A stretch of DNA of 64,000 nt from Cryptomeria japonica. Taxonomy: Eukaryota; Streptophyta; Pinopsida; Cupressales; Cupressaceae. This document shows positions 45,800-56,220 of this stretch, in pieces. Made by a program: the position numbers and the translations under genes. Every line of letters begins with the position of its first letter. Positions within the stretch are counted from its first letter, which is position 1. The notes beneath the pieces are model-generated. The model was not told the origin of the DNA. It saw only the letters and a list, made by a program, of their open reading frames with translations, and ran no database searches. Location: contig NC_081410.1 in NCBI RefSeq assembly GCF_030272615.1, forward strand, positions 503,864,942 through 503,928,941, written 5' to 3'.

Positions 45800-47145
45800 A
45801 TGAATTCCTGGTAGAAGAGTTGTTTCATCTCGCCTTTAATTGTCCTGATTCCCAAACCATCTGTCAACTTATTGGACATGATTCCTCTCACTATGGAAAA
45901 ACTTACACATACCTAAAAGACAATACCTTACCTCCTGACTTATCAAAAAACCAAAAGAGAAACTTTATTCGCCAATCCTCCCATTTTACTCTCGTCGTGG
46001 ATACCCTATTTAAATGAGGTCTAGACGGTACTCTCTTAAGATGTCTCGAACAAGAATAATCTAAGAAGGCCTTACATGAAGTCCATAACGACATTTGTGA
46101 CACTCATTCAAGTGGTCTTACCCTTTCAAAAAAACATATGCTTGGGCTATTATTGGCCGACTATGGAACAAGATTCTTTTCAGATAGTAAGAACATACAA
46201 ACAATGTCAGATCCATGGTAATCTGATTCATGCACCAGCACAAGAAATTCATGCTTTAGCAACATCTTGGCCTTTTTGCCAATGGGGTCTTGATCTGGTA
46301 GGAAAGATCAATCCTTCTTCATCTAATGGTCACAAATTCATCCTGGTAGCTACAAAATATTTTACAAAATGGATTGAAGCAGTACCTCTCACAAACATCA
46401 CAAGAAAACAAATTGTTGCATTTATCTTGAATTACATCATCTACTGCTATCGAATACCAATGATGATTATCATTGATAATGGGTGACCATTCAAAAATCA
46501 AGATGTACAAGAGCTATGTGAGAAGTTCAAAATCCAGCACAGATTCTCGACACCATATTATCCACAGGGAAATGGACAGGCAAAAGCATCTAACAAAACT
46601 ATTCTGAAAATCCTTAAAAAGACAGCGAACGATGCTGGGAAAGATTGGCATATCCAACTAAACCCTGCTCTATGGGCTTACCATAACAGTATCCGCACAC
46701 TGACAAAGGCCACACCTTTCTCTCTTGTATATGGATCAGAAGCCATATTGCCAATCGAAGTAGAGATACCCTCTCTACATGTATCACTAAAAGGACTTAT
46801 CCCAGATGAAGAACAACGAGTATCTAGACTACAAGAGTTATAATTAATCCATGAACGAAGACAAAATGCCTTTGATCATCTAAAGGTATACCAACAAAGA
46901 ATGTGCCGAAGTTATAATCATAGGGTCAAAGCACGGGTCTTTCAAGTGGGAGAACTAGTGCTAAAATAAAATCCATGCAACCAGGTAGATTGAGAAAAGA
47001 AAGGAAAATTTGAACCAAACTGGTTAGGTCTGTTTGTGGTCATAGGAGTATTTAGGTCAGGAGCATATCAGCTATCAACATAGGACATAGATCAACTTGA
47101 ATAACCCATCAATATCATGCACCTGAAGAAATTCTATGTCTAAAA
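45800..47145 (+). pseudogene. Inner Gypsy integrase
   Basis: The N-terminal HHCC region is split across frames (ALHEVHNDICDTHSSG and later CKQCQIHG). The DDE core reads WGLDLVGKI (first Asp), FTKWIEAVPL, IIIDNG (second Asp), then a TGA at 46484-46486, then FKNQDVQELCEKFKIQHRFS, TPYYPQGNGQAKASNKT. The residue expected to be the catalytic Glu is Lys in this copy (QAKA). The C-terminal part reads WAYHNSIRTLTKATPFSLVY and YNHRVKARVFQVGELVLK. No chromodomain was seen, as expected for Tat-like elements. Integrase would insert the cDNA into the host chromosome. Confidence 0.85.
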
Positions 47146-48810
47146 AATCAAAAAAAAAAAAACAGTAAAAAAAAAAAACAAAAAAAAAACAAATATGAGA
47201 AAAAGTGCAATAAAAATAGATAGTGAAAACTTGGCAAACAGGCGCTATCTGTTAGCTAGCTCTTCCATCTATTAGTTCATGCATTCTTTCCACTTGCATT
47301 CATTTTCCATTAGTGCTATCCATATCTATCATAAAGCCTTTGTACATACTCGGGCATCCCAGGTGGCTTCTTGCCATGGTTTGGATCATTGGATATATCA
47401 TAACAACTTTGTTTCTAGGCTTGGGGAAAAATCCTGCACTTAGCTAGGGAAAAACTTTGGATCATTTTGAGCTTAATCAAACAGGTAGAACAAACAGTTA
47501 GACAACTCTTATCAAGCGAAAATTGAGACATATCCAACGTTGAACACGAGATCAAACTATCAATTATCAAGCTATCACAACGTCACTCTAAGCACATCAC
47601 ACACTTTACAATAGATAATATCTTTTTGGATAATGATTTTAACATGATTGTTCAACTTTTCTATAATTGCTTTTCACTATCATGATTTCTGAGTGACTCC
47701 AAGATGTCTTTGACTAGAGGAACAAGGAAGGAACATGATATTTTTCTTGTCTGCTGTCTGAAAATTAATCATTAATATGTGCAAATTTGTCTCGGGACAT
47801 GATCATTAGAATATCATTGAAGACATTTCTGATTTGAATATTGAAATGATTAATACTGTCTGTTTTACACAAGCAACACATAGGTCATCTCGGTTCAATT
47901 ATACCTCGATGCTTGTGTTAACTTGCTATATCAAAATCCAGGAAAGAAGTTCTTAGGTCATCATGGTTTAATTATACCATCGATGTTTGCACTCACTTCC
48001 CACATATCAAAAGCTAAATGATGACAAAAATGCAAAATAATCCAGTGACTAGTCCGATCATAGCTTTGCATTCCATTGCATTTTTCATTTGCATTTTAGC
48101 TTGCATTTCATTATTGCATGGGATCCTACAAGCTCCTTTTATCCAAGGTTAAATATATCATAGGAATCATCAAAGAATCATCACAAGTTTATACACAATC
48201 AGACAAATGACTCATATCTTCAAATATTGTTAACCCAGCAAAAATCTTATGCTATCTCCCTCAACAAAATCCACAATCAGCATATCCAAATATTTCTGCA
48301 ACTTGATATCAACAAATTGTCAGTTCTTTATCTAATCAACCTTATCAAATCAAATCAATCAATCAAACCTAATTGATTCTATCATGTCTTATATAGGATG
48401 TATCCTTCCTCAAACCAGACGTTCTGATCATGTCTTATACATGATGAATCCTTCTTGAAACTAGACACTTTGATCATCGTTGTCTTATACAGGATGAATC
48501 CTACCTGAAACCAGACTGAATTTTGATCTTATCAATCTAATCAATCAATATTTTTCAATCTTATCAATCTAAGCAATCAAACTAATCAAAGAACTCACAC
48601 TTTCATCAAACCACAGTTGTAGAAATCAAATCAAATCTATCAGGATATCAATTTTGCAAAAACTCCAAAGATCAATTATCTCAATTGATCTTACGAGGGG
48701 GCATCATCATACCAGAATTTTGCAATCAAGAGCTGGGGCATCCTATCGAACCAATATCAACATCAAAATGAGAATATTCTTTGAATCAACACGTCATCAC
48801 AACTCGCTTC
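47146..48810 (+). other. 3' untranslated stretch of the inner Gypsy
   Basis: This is a long non-coding stretch between integrase and polypurine tract, opening with A-rich runs (47148-47210). It includes loosely repeated blocks such as CATGTCTTATA-AGGATG-ATCCT (three diverged copies at about 48382, 48432 and 48481) and a pair of GGTCATC-CGGTT/ATGGTT blocks (47883 and 47956). Long 3' regions with small repeats are common in Tat-like elements. Confidence 0.6.
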
Positions 48811-48824
48811 AAAGAGGGGCAAAA
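48811..48824 (+). other. Polypurine tract of the inner Gypsy
   Basis: AAAGAGGGGCAAAA directly abuts the 3' LTR start TGTATACACC. It would prime plus-strand DNA synthesis. Confidence 0.85.
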
Positions 48825-49835
48825 TGTATACACCTAAAAATGGTCTGAAGATAATTAATTAAATATGCAATTATTTAATTAATTCCCCTTCCCAATTTAA
48901 TTGAATTTACTAAGTAATTTGATTAAATTCCCCTCTTCATCTACTTATTAATAAATCCATGAATTTATTTAATAAGGTTCATTTCAATAATCCCCTTTAA
49001 TTAATTAATTAAATTATTTCCCCCCCATCAAAATCATTTCTTCTAAATCTTAATTAATTAAAACAAATCAATTATGAGTTGTTGAGATTAACTAGCCTTT
49101 TCCTATTATTTGAATTTCTAAATTCAAATTCTCCTAACTTCTACCACTCCTAAACCTAACCATTCCTAAACCTAACCCATTCTACCTACCCACATGTCCC
49201 CTTTCATCCAACATCTTCTAGAACCTTGTGACACTTGTCACTAAGTGTTCCCTTTTATCTAACCTCTTCTAGAAGCCTCTTGACACTTGTCACCGTAGAG
49301 ATGACAGATGTTCCCTTTAAACCAACCCTCTTTGCCATCCTCCTCCAATTTAACCATTGATATCTTCAGATCAATCTTGATCATTGATTCTTGCCACCTC
49401 ACCCCTAGCCTTGGAAATCCTATAAGTAGACCTCATTTTGGAGCAATATGGATCCCATCTCATTCTCATCTTATGCATTGTGACTATACACATCTAGTTT
49501 ATAGCTTATCATTCTTTAGCAATGTTATCATGCTCAATTTTAGCTTAATTGCATCTTCATTCTAGCTTATTTTCTAGAATCATGTAGCTTAATCATGCTA
49601 TCATTGCTAGATCATGCATGTTTATCATTCAAATCCTCCATCTAAGTGTAGTCAAGTCACTGGAATATGCATAATCAGATCTGAGAGCATTTTTTATACT
49701 CGCATTTACTAGGAGGCAATAAGTCGATTAGCTATGGTTTTACATTTCATTGTTTTAATTCACTAACCATTGCTTGTAATGATTTATTGAGTGCATTGTG
49801 TTTGCAGGTAGAAGTACACTTCACAAAGCACAACA
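48825..49835 (+). repeat. 3' LTR of the inner Gypsy
   Basis: 1011 bp, TGTATACACC to CACAACA, nearly identical to 40502-41453 apart from about 60 extra bases near 49146-49210 and scattered transitions. It is followed by ATATG, the target-site copy. Confidence 0.92.
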
Positions 49836-50760
49836 ATATGTAATACCAAACAGAAAAACAATGAAACATTCATGGTGTTTCTTCAGCATTGGAGATATAT
49901 GGTTTCAAGATATCCTCAAGATGGGCCTAAAAAGGAAAAGATGGAGATCTTTATCGACAATCTAAATAGTGAGATGAGTTATCTACTCCAGATCTAGTGC
50001 ATACCATCTTTTGCCAAGTTGATCGAAAATGAAATCCAAGTAGAGGAGGAATGCATCAAGAAAGGAACATTGAAGTTCTGTAAGGAAGGAACTAATTCAT
50101 CCAACACTCACTTTAACAACCAAAACAACAACACTTTAGACAAATCCAGATTCTGGACCAAAAACAAAAAGGTTGTTAATGAGGGAGGAGCTGATGCTAA
50201 TGATATGAAGTCCAAACAACCAATATTGGCTTTATTAGGTAATCCTCACACTAACAAGAATCAAAAAGATGTTAACCAAGGCACTAACACTTATTCGCAA
50301 AATACCAATCAAGGACCTTCAAATTCAAACACCAACAACAATATGCAAACCAAAAACAATACCCAAGGCAACAACACTAATTGAGGGACTAATCCAAATC
50401 AAAGGGGTAACACCAACACTTTCCCAAATAGACGCATCTACACACCATTGGGGCAATCCTTAGAATCAGCATTTCGTGAACTCCTATCAAACAAGATTAT
50501 CACATTGCCATCCATAAACAACTTTGAATCCTAGATCAAACCACCTTGGTGGAATGGCACATTTTTGTGATTTTCATCGAAACAAAAGACATCACACAAA
50601 TGATTTCATGAGGCTTAAAAATATTGTTCAAGGCATGGTCGATAAAGGTGATTTAGTGGTTGATGGTCTCAAAAAAAATGGTGATCATGGCACCTTTAAA
50701 AATCCTCTTCCAAATTACAACAAGGAAGGAGCTTCATCATCAAATGATACATAGGGAGCT
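49836..50760 (+). pseudogene. Outer Gypsy gag, downstream part
   Basis: This resumes the capsid domain after the inner insertion: NTKQKNNETFMVFLQHWRYM, then MEIFIDNLNSEMSYLLQI and LIENEIQVEEECIKKG. A long Asn/Gln/Thr-rich linker follows. It ends with HFCDFHRNKRHHTNDFMRLK and a VDKGDLVVDG segment. That block resembles the Cys-His segment of Tat-type gag, but one expected Cys is Phe. Stops interrupt after LLQI and elsewhere. Confidence 0.8.
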
Positions 50761-51024
50761 CACATAAATCATCTATACAACAACACTATCAATCACATAT
50801 CAACGGATGATAACCAAATAAATGTCATAAAGATCAAAGACAAACAAGACCATACATCAATCAATGTAATAACCAGAGCACAAAAATATTTCTTGAAAGG
50901 GCATACATCAACATCGACCACTATCCCCAAGACTCAATATGATTTGGTGAATCAACCATGGAGAACTCCTGCTCAGATATCCATACTCGAGTTACTCAAA
51001 CTCTAGCCAAAACATAAGGACATC

Positions 51025-51590
51025 TTGGAACAAGAACTAGTTGAAACAAATGTGCCTCAAGATCTGGATATTGATAAATTCCAAGCCATGGTGGCTCATA
51101 TGACAGGGCCTCATAATCTCACCTTTTTAGAACACGATAATATCTCTTTGAGTCATCCACATAATACTTCCCTTCATATTGAAGTCTTAGTCTACAAACA
51201 TCAATTTAAAAGAGTATTAATAGATGGAGGAGCTGGTCTCAATATCTATACCTTAAAACTTATCCATGCATTAGGCTTCTCTGAACAGTCTATTGATCCA
51301 CACAAAAAGATCACCATCAAGGCATATGGTGATGAAGAAAGATCATCCAAAGGAATAGTGATATTACCTATTCAGGTAGGACCGATACAAAGAGACACTA
51401 TGTGCCAAGTCTTAGACATAGACAACATACAATATTTTATTGGGTTGTCCTTGGATACATGAAATGCAAGCATTGTCGTCAACCTACCATCAGTGTGTCA
51501 AATTCCCATATAATGGATACAAAATTTCCATCTCTGCTAATAATAATCCCTTTCAACATTGAAATTCTATGGGGGCAGCTCAAGGCAACC
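51025..51590 (+). pseudogene. Outer Gypsy aspartic protease
   Basis: The frame 51025-51462 contains VLIDGGAGLNIYTLKLIHAL with the active Asp at codon 51223-51225, then GIVILPIQVGPIQRD and [15 protein letters not shown]. It is upstream of a G-patch segment, and homologous to 43980-44400 of the inner element. The frame is lost just after FIGLSLDT. Confidence 0.82.
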
Positions 51591-51702
51591 TGATTCCACA
51601 TAACAGGGAAGCTCCAACCTGATTCCACATAACAGGGAAGCTCCAACCTGATTCCACATAACAGGGAAGCTCCAACCTGATTCCACATAACAGGGAAGCT
51701 CT
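51587..51702 (+). repeat. 29-bp tandem repeat, four units
   Basis: Units start at 51587, 51616, 51645 and 51674, with sequence AACCTGATTCCACATAACAG followed by GGAAGCTCC (last base T in unit 4). They are virtually identical, so recently expanded. Because 29 is not a multiple of three, the array destroys the frame between protease and G-patch. Confidence 0.95.
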
Positions 51703-51751
51703 AGCTTCCTCAACACTACATCATCATCAAGAAAAGCTCAAACCTTTATCC

Positions 51752-52240
51752 ATGGATTTTAAACAAACGATGAAAATCAAAGAGCAAGGCATGGGGGAAT
51801 ACTCTTTCAAACCCACGTGTCTATCCAAATTTCCAACATCACCAAAATATCATGAGCAACCTCCTGCATCGACACATCAAGCAACACAACCCATCACCAA
51901 GTTTGATGGAAAATTTATCCAATTGGGCACACTAGCACATGAATCAGAAGAGAAAGACATCCTTAGTTGTATATACAAGGATGAGGAAGAAGTTAGAGCT
52001 GCTACTTTGGAGGTAGCCATACCAACACAACAATATGGAAAAGGATTCTTGATCATGCAACATATGGGATACAATGGAAAAGGACCTATAGGCAAGCATC
52101 AAGAAGGCATTACAAAACCACTAGACCCTCCTTCACAATTTTCTCGAGACAAAACAGGACTAGGATATGGATACAACATACCCCCAAGGCAAAAGAAAAA
52201 TAGATATCAAAAACCTCAGTGGAAAGAAAAGAATAAATGA
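51752..52240 (+). pseudogene. Outer Gypsy segment with a G-patch domain
   Basis: The frame encodes 162 residues. The C-terminal half reads QQYGKGFLIMQHMGYNGKGP, then IGKHQEGITKPLDPP and KTGLGYGYNIPP. That is the G-patch pattern (GxG..xxxMG(W/Y)xxGxGLGxxxxGxxxP ... GLGY). G-patch domains bind nucleic acid or activate DEAH helicases, and one is attached to the protease of betaretroviruses. Here it lies after the protease and before RT, an analogous place. The one unusual residue is Ile for the Leu of the GLG motif (GPIGK). Confidence 0.75.
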
Positions 52241-53065
52241 AATTAGGACTCATGGCAAGAGGCACTACACGAAGCAATAGAAATAATAAGGAAAGAGCGT
52301 GAACACCAAGAAAAAGAGAAATGACAAGAGGAACTAACCATTCAAAGGGAAGAAGCATCTTATAAAAAAGTGCACCATGTTTAGGAACCTATTAAAAACA
52401 AGGCAGAATCACCTCCTAAAGAAATCACTACTCCCCAAAGAGAAACAATGTATGAACAAATGCAAAGGGTACAAGCAGGTTCTTATTCAGAATTAGAAAA
52501 AACTACAAGATTGGTATCAATTAATAGAGATCTCTTTTCACCCTACAACATACCTATCCACAACACTGAAAGACTCTGGGATAGTACTTCTGAAATTGAT
52601 TTTAATGATTATGAATGAGGTAGTTGTTCAAATATTACTGAAGATGTCTTGGAAGGTGCTACACACACACCCCTTTTTTAGGAAGGACAAGGCACATAGT
52701 CTTGATTACTTGAATTGGGTCAACAACATATCTACGAAGCTAATGAAAATGAGCAGCGACATTACAAGTAAGTCTACACAGAAGATGATACCATCGAAGA
52801 CCTTGACAATATCATTAACTTAACCAACATCCTAGACAACCTTAATAATATTTCTATCATGACACTTACTGCAGCCGACCTCGACCCGTTGAATGAATCT
52901 TTACCGCTTATCTTTCCTAATTTAATAGACTGGGATGGACTTGAACACCATAACATACCTATTTTCCCAAATGATGAATCCATTGTCCATTACCTATGTA
53001 TAGTCAACCCGTAAACAGGCTCTACCAGCAAACAAAATAACGATATCTACAACCGAAAGGGTGCC
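52241..53065 (+). other. Pol linker of the outer Gypsy
   Basis: Highly charged (Glu/Lys-rich) decayed linker, corresponding to the 44408-45000 part of the inner element, with several stops. No domain recognised. Confidence 0.55.
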
Positions 53066-54677
53066 ATGTCTCTCAGTTGCAAAAAGGAAAGAAAAAAAGG
53101 ATCTAATGCTGCAAACCAATCAATGGCAGCACTAGATCACAAAAAAGTAAAAATAAAGGATACGTCTGAGGGTGAAAATGTTTTTAAGGCACCTAAGGAT
53201 GGGAAACTTGACACTCTTCCTAAACACTATCAGGAGCGATCACCCATATTGATTGAGCCCACTCAATCAATTAACATTGGTATAGAAGCAGTAGCTAAAA
53301 GCATACACCTAGCAGAATCACTAATAGAAGAGGAAAAATCAGAGTTTATCAGATTCTTCAAAGAAAAGAAAATCAATTTTGCTTGGTCATATGCTGATAT
53401 GCCCGGAATAGATCCAAACTTAATCATGCATCATTTATCTATTGCTCCAGGAGCTAAGCCAATCAAGCAGAAGTTAAGAAAGATGAATCCACATGTAGCA
53501 TTAATGGTCAAAGATGAACTAAAGAAGTTATTAGACATTGGATTCATTTGACCTATAGACTATGCTGAATGGATTTCAAACATTGTACCAGTTTCAAAAC
53601 CTGATGGAAGCATCAAAATATGCACAAATTTTAGAGATGTCAACAAAGCCTGTCCAAAGGATGACTTTCCTTTGCCCAACATCGACATCGACATAATTGT
53701 AGACCTCATAGTAGGCCATGCAATGCTATCATTAATAGACGGTTTCTTTGGCTATAATCAAATCAAGATAGCTCCAAAGGATCAAGAAAAAACAACATTC
53801 ACCTATCCTTGGGGAATGTATTGTTGGAATGTCATGCCTTTTGGCTTGAAGAATACTACTGGGGCAACTTATCAAAGAGAAATGATGATAATCTTTCATG
53901 ATATGATGCATACCTTCATGGAGGACTATGTGGATTATTTACTGGCTAAGTCATTCACCTGGGCAGAACATCCGGGCATATTAGATAAAATCTTTCAAAT
54001 ATTGGAGAAATTCCAAGTCAGGCTAAACCCTAAGAAGTGTATCTTTGGGGTGACATTAGGAAAATTATTAGGCTATATTATGTTAGCAAAGGGCATTGAA
54101 GTAGATCCAGTGAAGGTACAAGCCATCATGGAGATGCCCACCTCCTAGAAACATTAGTCAACTCAGATCTCTACAAGGACAGCTACAGTCAATTAGGCGA
54201 TTCATAGCCCAACTAGCAAATAAAAGTATACCATGCTATCATATGCTACATAAGAACATAGCATTCAGATGGGAAGCTAAGTGTGTGGAATCATTCTATC
54301 AAATCAAGTAATATCTAATGAATCCACCAATAGAAGGAAAGCCGCTCATCCTCTACATATCAACAACGAATGTATCATTGGGGGCATTGTTAGCACAAGA
54401 AGATCAATAAGGCAAGGAATGAGCTATATATTACATTATCCAAACATTAAATGGATATGAGCTAAATTATGCATTCATTGAGAAGGCTTGTTTAGCTATG
54501 GTATTCGCTCCTCAAAAGTTCTGCCATTACATGCTAGCTCACACAATCAAGCTAGTAGCAAAAATTGATCCTCTCAATTATTTACTCAGCAAAGTAGCTC
54601 TTACAGGCCAGTTGGCTAAATGGATCATGATTCTCAGTGAGTTTGATATCGAATACATAGAGTGTCGAGCTATCAAA
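53066..54677 (+). pseudogene. Outer Gypsy reverse transcriptase and start of RNase H
   Basis: The frame 53066-53551 contains the RT entry (NFAWSYADMPGIDPNLIMHH, KQKLRKMNPHVALMVKDELK). A TGA at 53549-53551 interrupts LLDIGFI. The line goes on with WISNIVPVSKPDGSIKICTN, FRDVNKACPKDDFPLPNID, LSLIDGFFGYNQIKI, TFTYPWGMYCWNVMPFGLKN and the active-site strand YVDYLLAKS. The consensus is YVDD, so the second catalytic Asp is Tyr here. After a frameshift near 54148 come SLQGQLQSIRRFIAQLANK, PLILYISTTNVSLGALLAQE (RNase H-like) and FDIEYIECRAIKH. It stops abruptly at 54677, where the CACTA end begins. Confidence 0.88.
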
Positions 54678-54882
54678 CACTAGTACATTTGGGTCAAAAT
54701 TTCAACGGCAAATCATCGTAATTTCGACATAATTTCATCGCACTACTGACAAAAAAAGCCATCGAAAACTTTGTGTCAGAAGTTCCGACTATCCTTGTGG
54801 TCGTCACAATTCCGACATCACCTCCAACCTTTCCGACGACCACCATGGATGCTCATACCCTAAAAGAATACCATCGTGATCT

Positions 54883-55073
54883 TGGCATATCATCGGAATT
54901 TCGACTCCAAAGGATAAAATTCTGATAGAGGAGTGTCGTCGGATGCACAACATCTCGTCAGAACTCTCCTAGATGGCCTCTAGGAGAGTTCTAACAAGGA
55001 TGTTGTGCATCCAACGGCACTCCTCTGTCAGAATTTTATCCTTTGTAGTCTGAATTCCGACGATAGGCCGATT
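54883..55073. repeat. Large imperfect hairpin in the CACTA subterminal region
   Basis: The left arm (54883-54974) and right arm (54980-55073) are inverted copies of about 92 bp around a 5-base loop TGGCC. Paired landmarks are AGAACTCTCCTAGA/TCTAGGAGAGTTCT, GGATGCACAACAT/ATGTTGTGCATCC and AAAGGATAAAATTCTGA/TCAGAATTTTATCCTTT. Differences are mostly transitions. Confidence 0.9.
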
Positions 55074-55107
55074 TTTCGGGAAATTTTTTTTATAGAAAAA
55101 GATTGAC

Positions 55108-55290
55108 ATTGGTATCTCTCTTCTATCTCTCTTCTCTATCCCTCTCTACTATCTCTCTTCTCTCTCCCCTCTCTAGGTCTCTTTCTCCATCCCTCTCTTC
55201 TTCTCTCCCTCTCTACTTCTCTTTCTCTACCCTCTCCAGGTCATTATCTCTTCCTGCCACCCTCTCTCTCTCTCTCTCACCTCTATAGGT
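55108..55290 (+). repeat. CT-rich simple sequence
   Basis: A polypyrimidine tract made of TCTCTC, CCCTCTC and TTCTCTCT units, not strictly periodic, ending in a pure CT run near 55261-55279. Confidence 0.9.
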
Positions 55291-56220
55291 CTCACCTTCC
55301 ATTCCTCCATCATTACCCATGTTGTCAAGTTGCAAGATATTTCCCAAAGTACTTGGTTGCTAGGGTTGATTCGCTTAAGTGTTGGAGTCAGAGTTAGATG
55401 AGACCTGCATGATTAAGCTGTATTAAGTGATCAAGTCACCAAGATCTCAATTGTAAACATGACTAGGTTCTAGGGTTTTAGGGTATAGCATAGGTCAAGA
55501 TTAAGGTATGGTGGTCAAGAATTACCTTCCAATGACAAAAGACATCCAAATGATGAAGAATGAAGGTGATGAACTCATAGAAGTTTGGAGGAGATAATTT
55601 GACTAAGTTAAAATTTTGTTTAAGTCATGGTCATGATACTAGCTTGCTCATCAAGAGCAATTTGTGCAAATGAACCCTAGAAATGTGCCCATGCTAGAGA
55701 AGCAAGAATTCCAATAAAACCTAAGGCAATGCTAGTAAGGGGTCAAAATTAAAGAATTAGGGTACAAAAAACAAAATTTGGCTAAGTCGAGATGTTGCTC
55801 AAGGATGACCTAAATCATGGAGTGTAAATCAATCATGAAACATGAGAATGGATAGGTCTTGACCCAAGCAACGTAAGTCCCCCTTGTGATTCTAGCAGAT
55901 ATCACATCATAATCATTGAGTCTATCTGCAATATAAAGTCAAGACCTACCTATTGGAATCTTGGAGTCATCCCATTTGATCATGTAGTTTAGCACTTGGG
56001 AGGATTTTGTTCAAGAGAGGACAAAATACTTAGTATTTTATTTTGTGTTGCATAGTGCATAAAAAACACATCAAAAGAAACCATTGAAAGGTTTGGTTAA
56101 AGCCTTCAAATCACAATCTCTACGAGAAGCTATCAAGAGTGCCTAGAATTTGGAAACTTTAGTATCCAAGAACATAATTCATAAGGCACCACATTTAGAG
56201 CAACCAAAGAAGCCTATCAA
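55291..56220. other. CACTA interior, unassigned
   Basis: No domain or ORF recognised between the CT-rich tract and the nested LTR element. Confidence 0.4.

Larger units (their letters stand above)
40502..49835 (+). mobile_element. Inner Ty3/Gypsy (Tat-like) element with both LTRs, RT core deleted
   Basis: The element is bounded by two LTRs, both starting TGTATACACC, and flanked by GTATG (40497-40501) and ATATG (49836-49840), a 5-bp target duplication with one mismatch. Joining the flanks restores the host gag as M-L-D-V-C-N-T-K-Q, so the insertion site is exact. Inside are PBS, leader with two phased arrays, a remnant gag, protease, a truncated RT/RNase H, integrase, a long 3' untranslated stretch and a polypurine tract. 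The gag core and RT core are gone, so it is non-autonomous and dead. The LTRs look only a few percent diverged by eye, so it is much younger than its host. Confidence 0.92.
35090..54677 (+). mobile_element. Outer Ty3/Gypsy (Tat-like) element, interrupted by an inner Gypsy and truncated by a CACTA element
   Basis: Parts in order are 5' LTR (35090-36550), PBS-like site, long leader with two phased repeat arrays, gag (39.2-40.5 kb, resuming 49.8-50.8 kb after the inner element), protease, G-patch, and RT with the start of RNase H (to 54677). The integrase and 3' LTR are not in the window, since a CACTA terminus cuts in at 54678. It inserted into a minus-strand Copia at 35090. The gag-protease-RT order, the long leader and the sequence style match the Tat lineage of plant Gypsy elements. 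The many stops show it is dead. Confidence 0.85.

Noticed and set aside
55103-55288. Leu/Ser-rich 61-codon protein
   Set aside because: Translation of a CT-rich simple-sequence tract.
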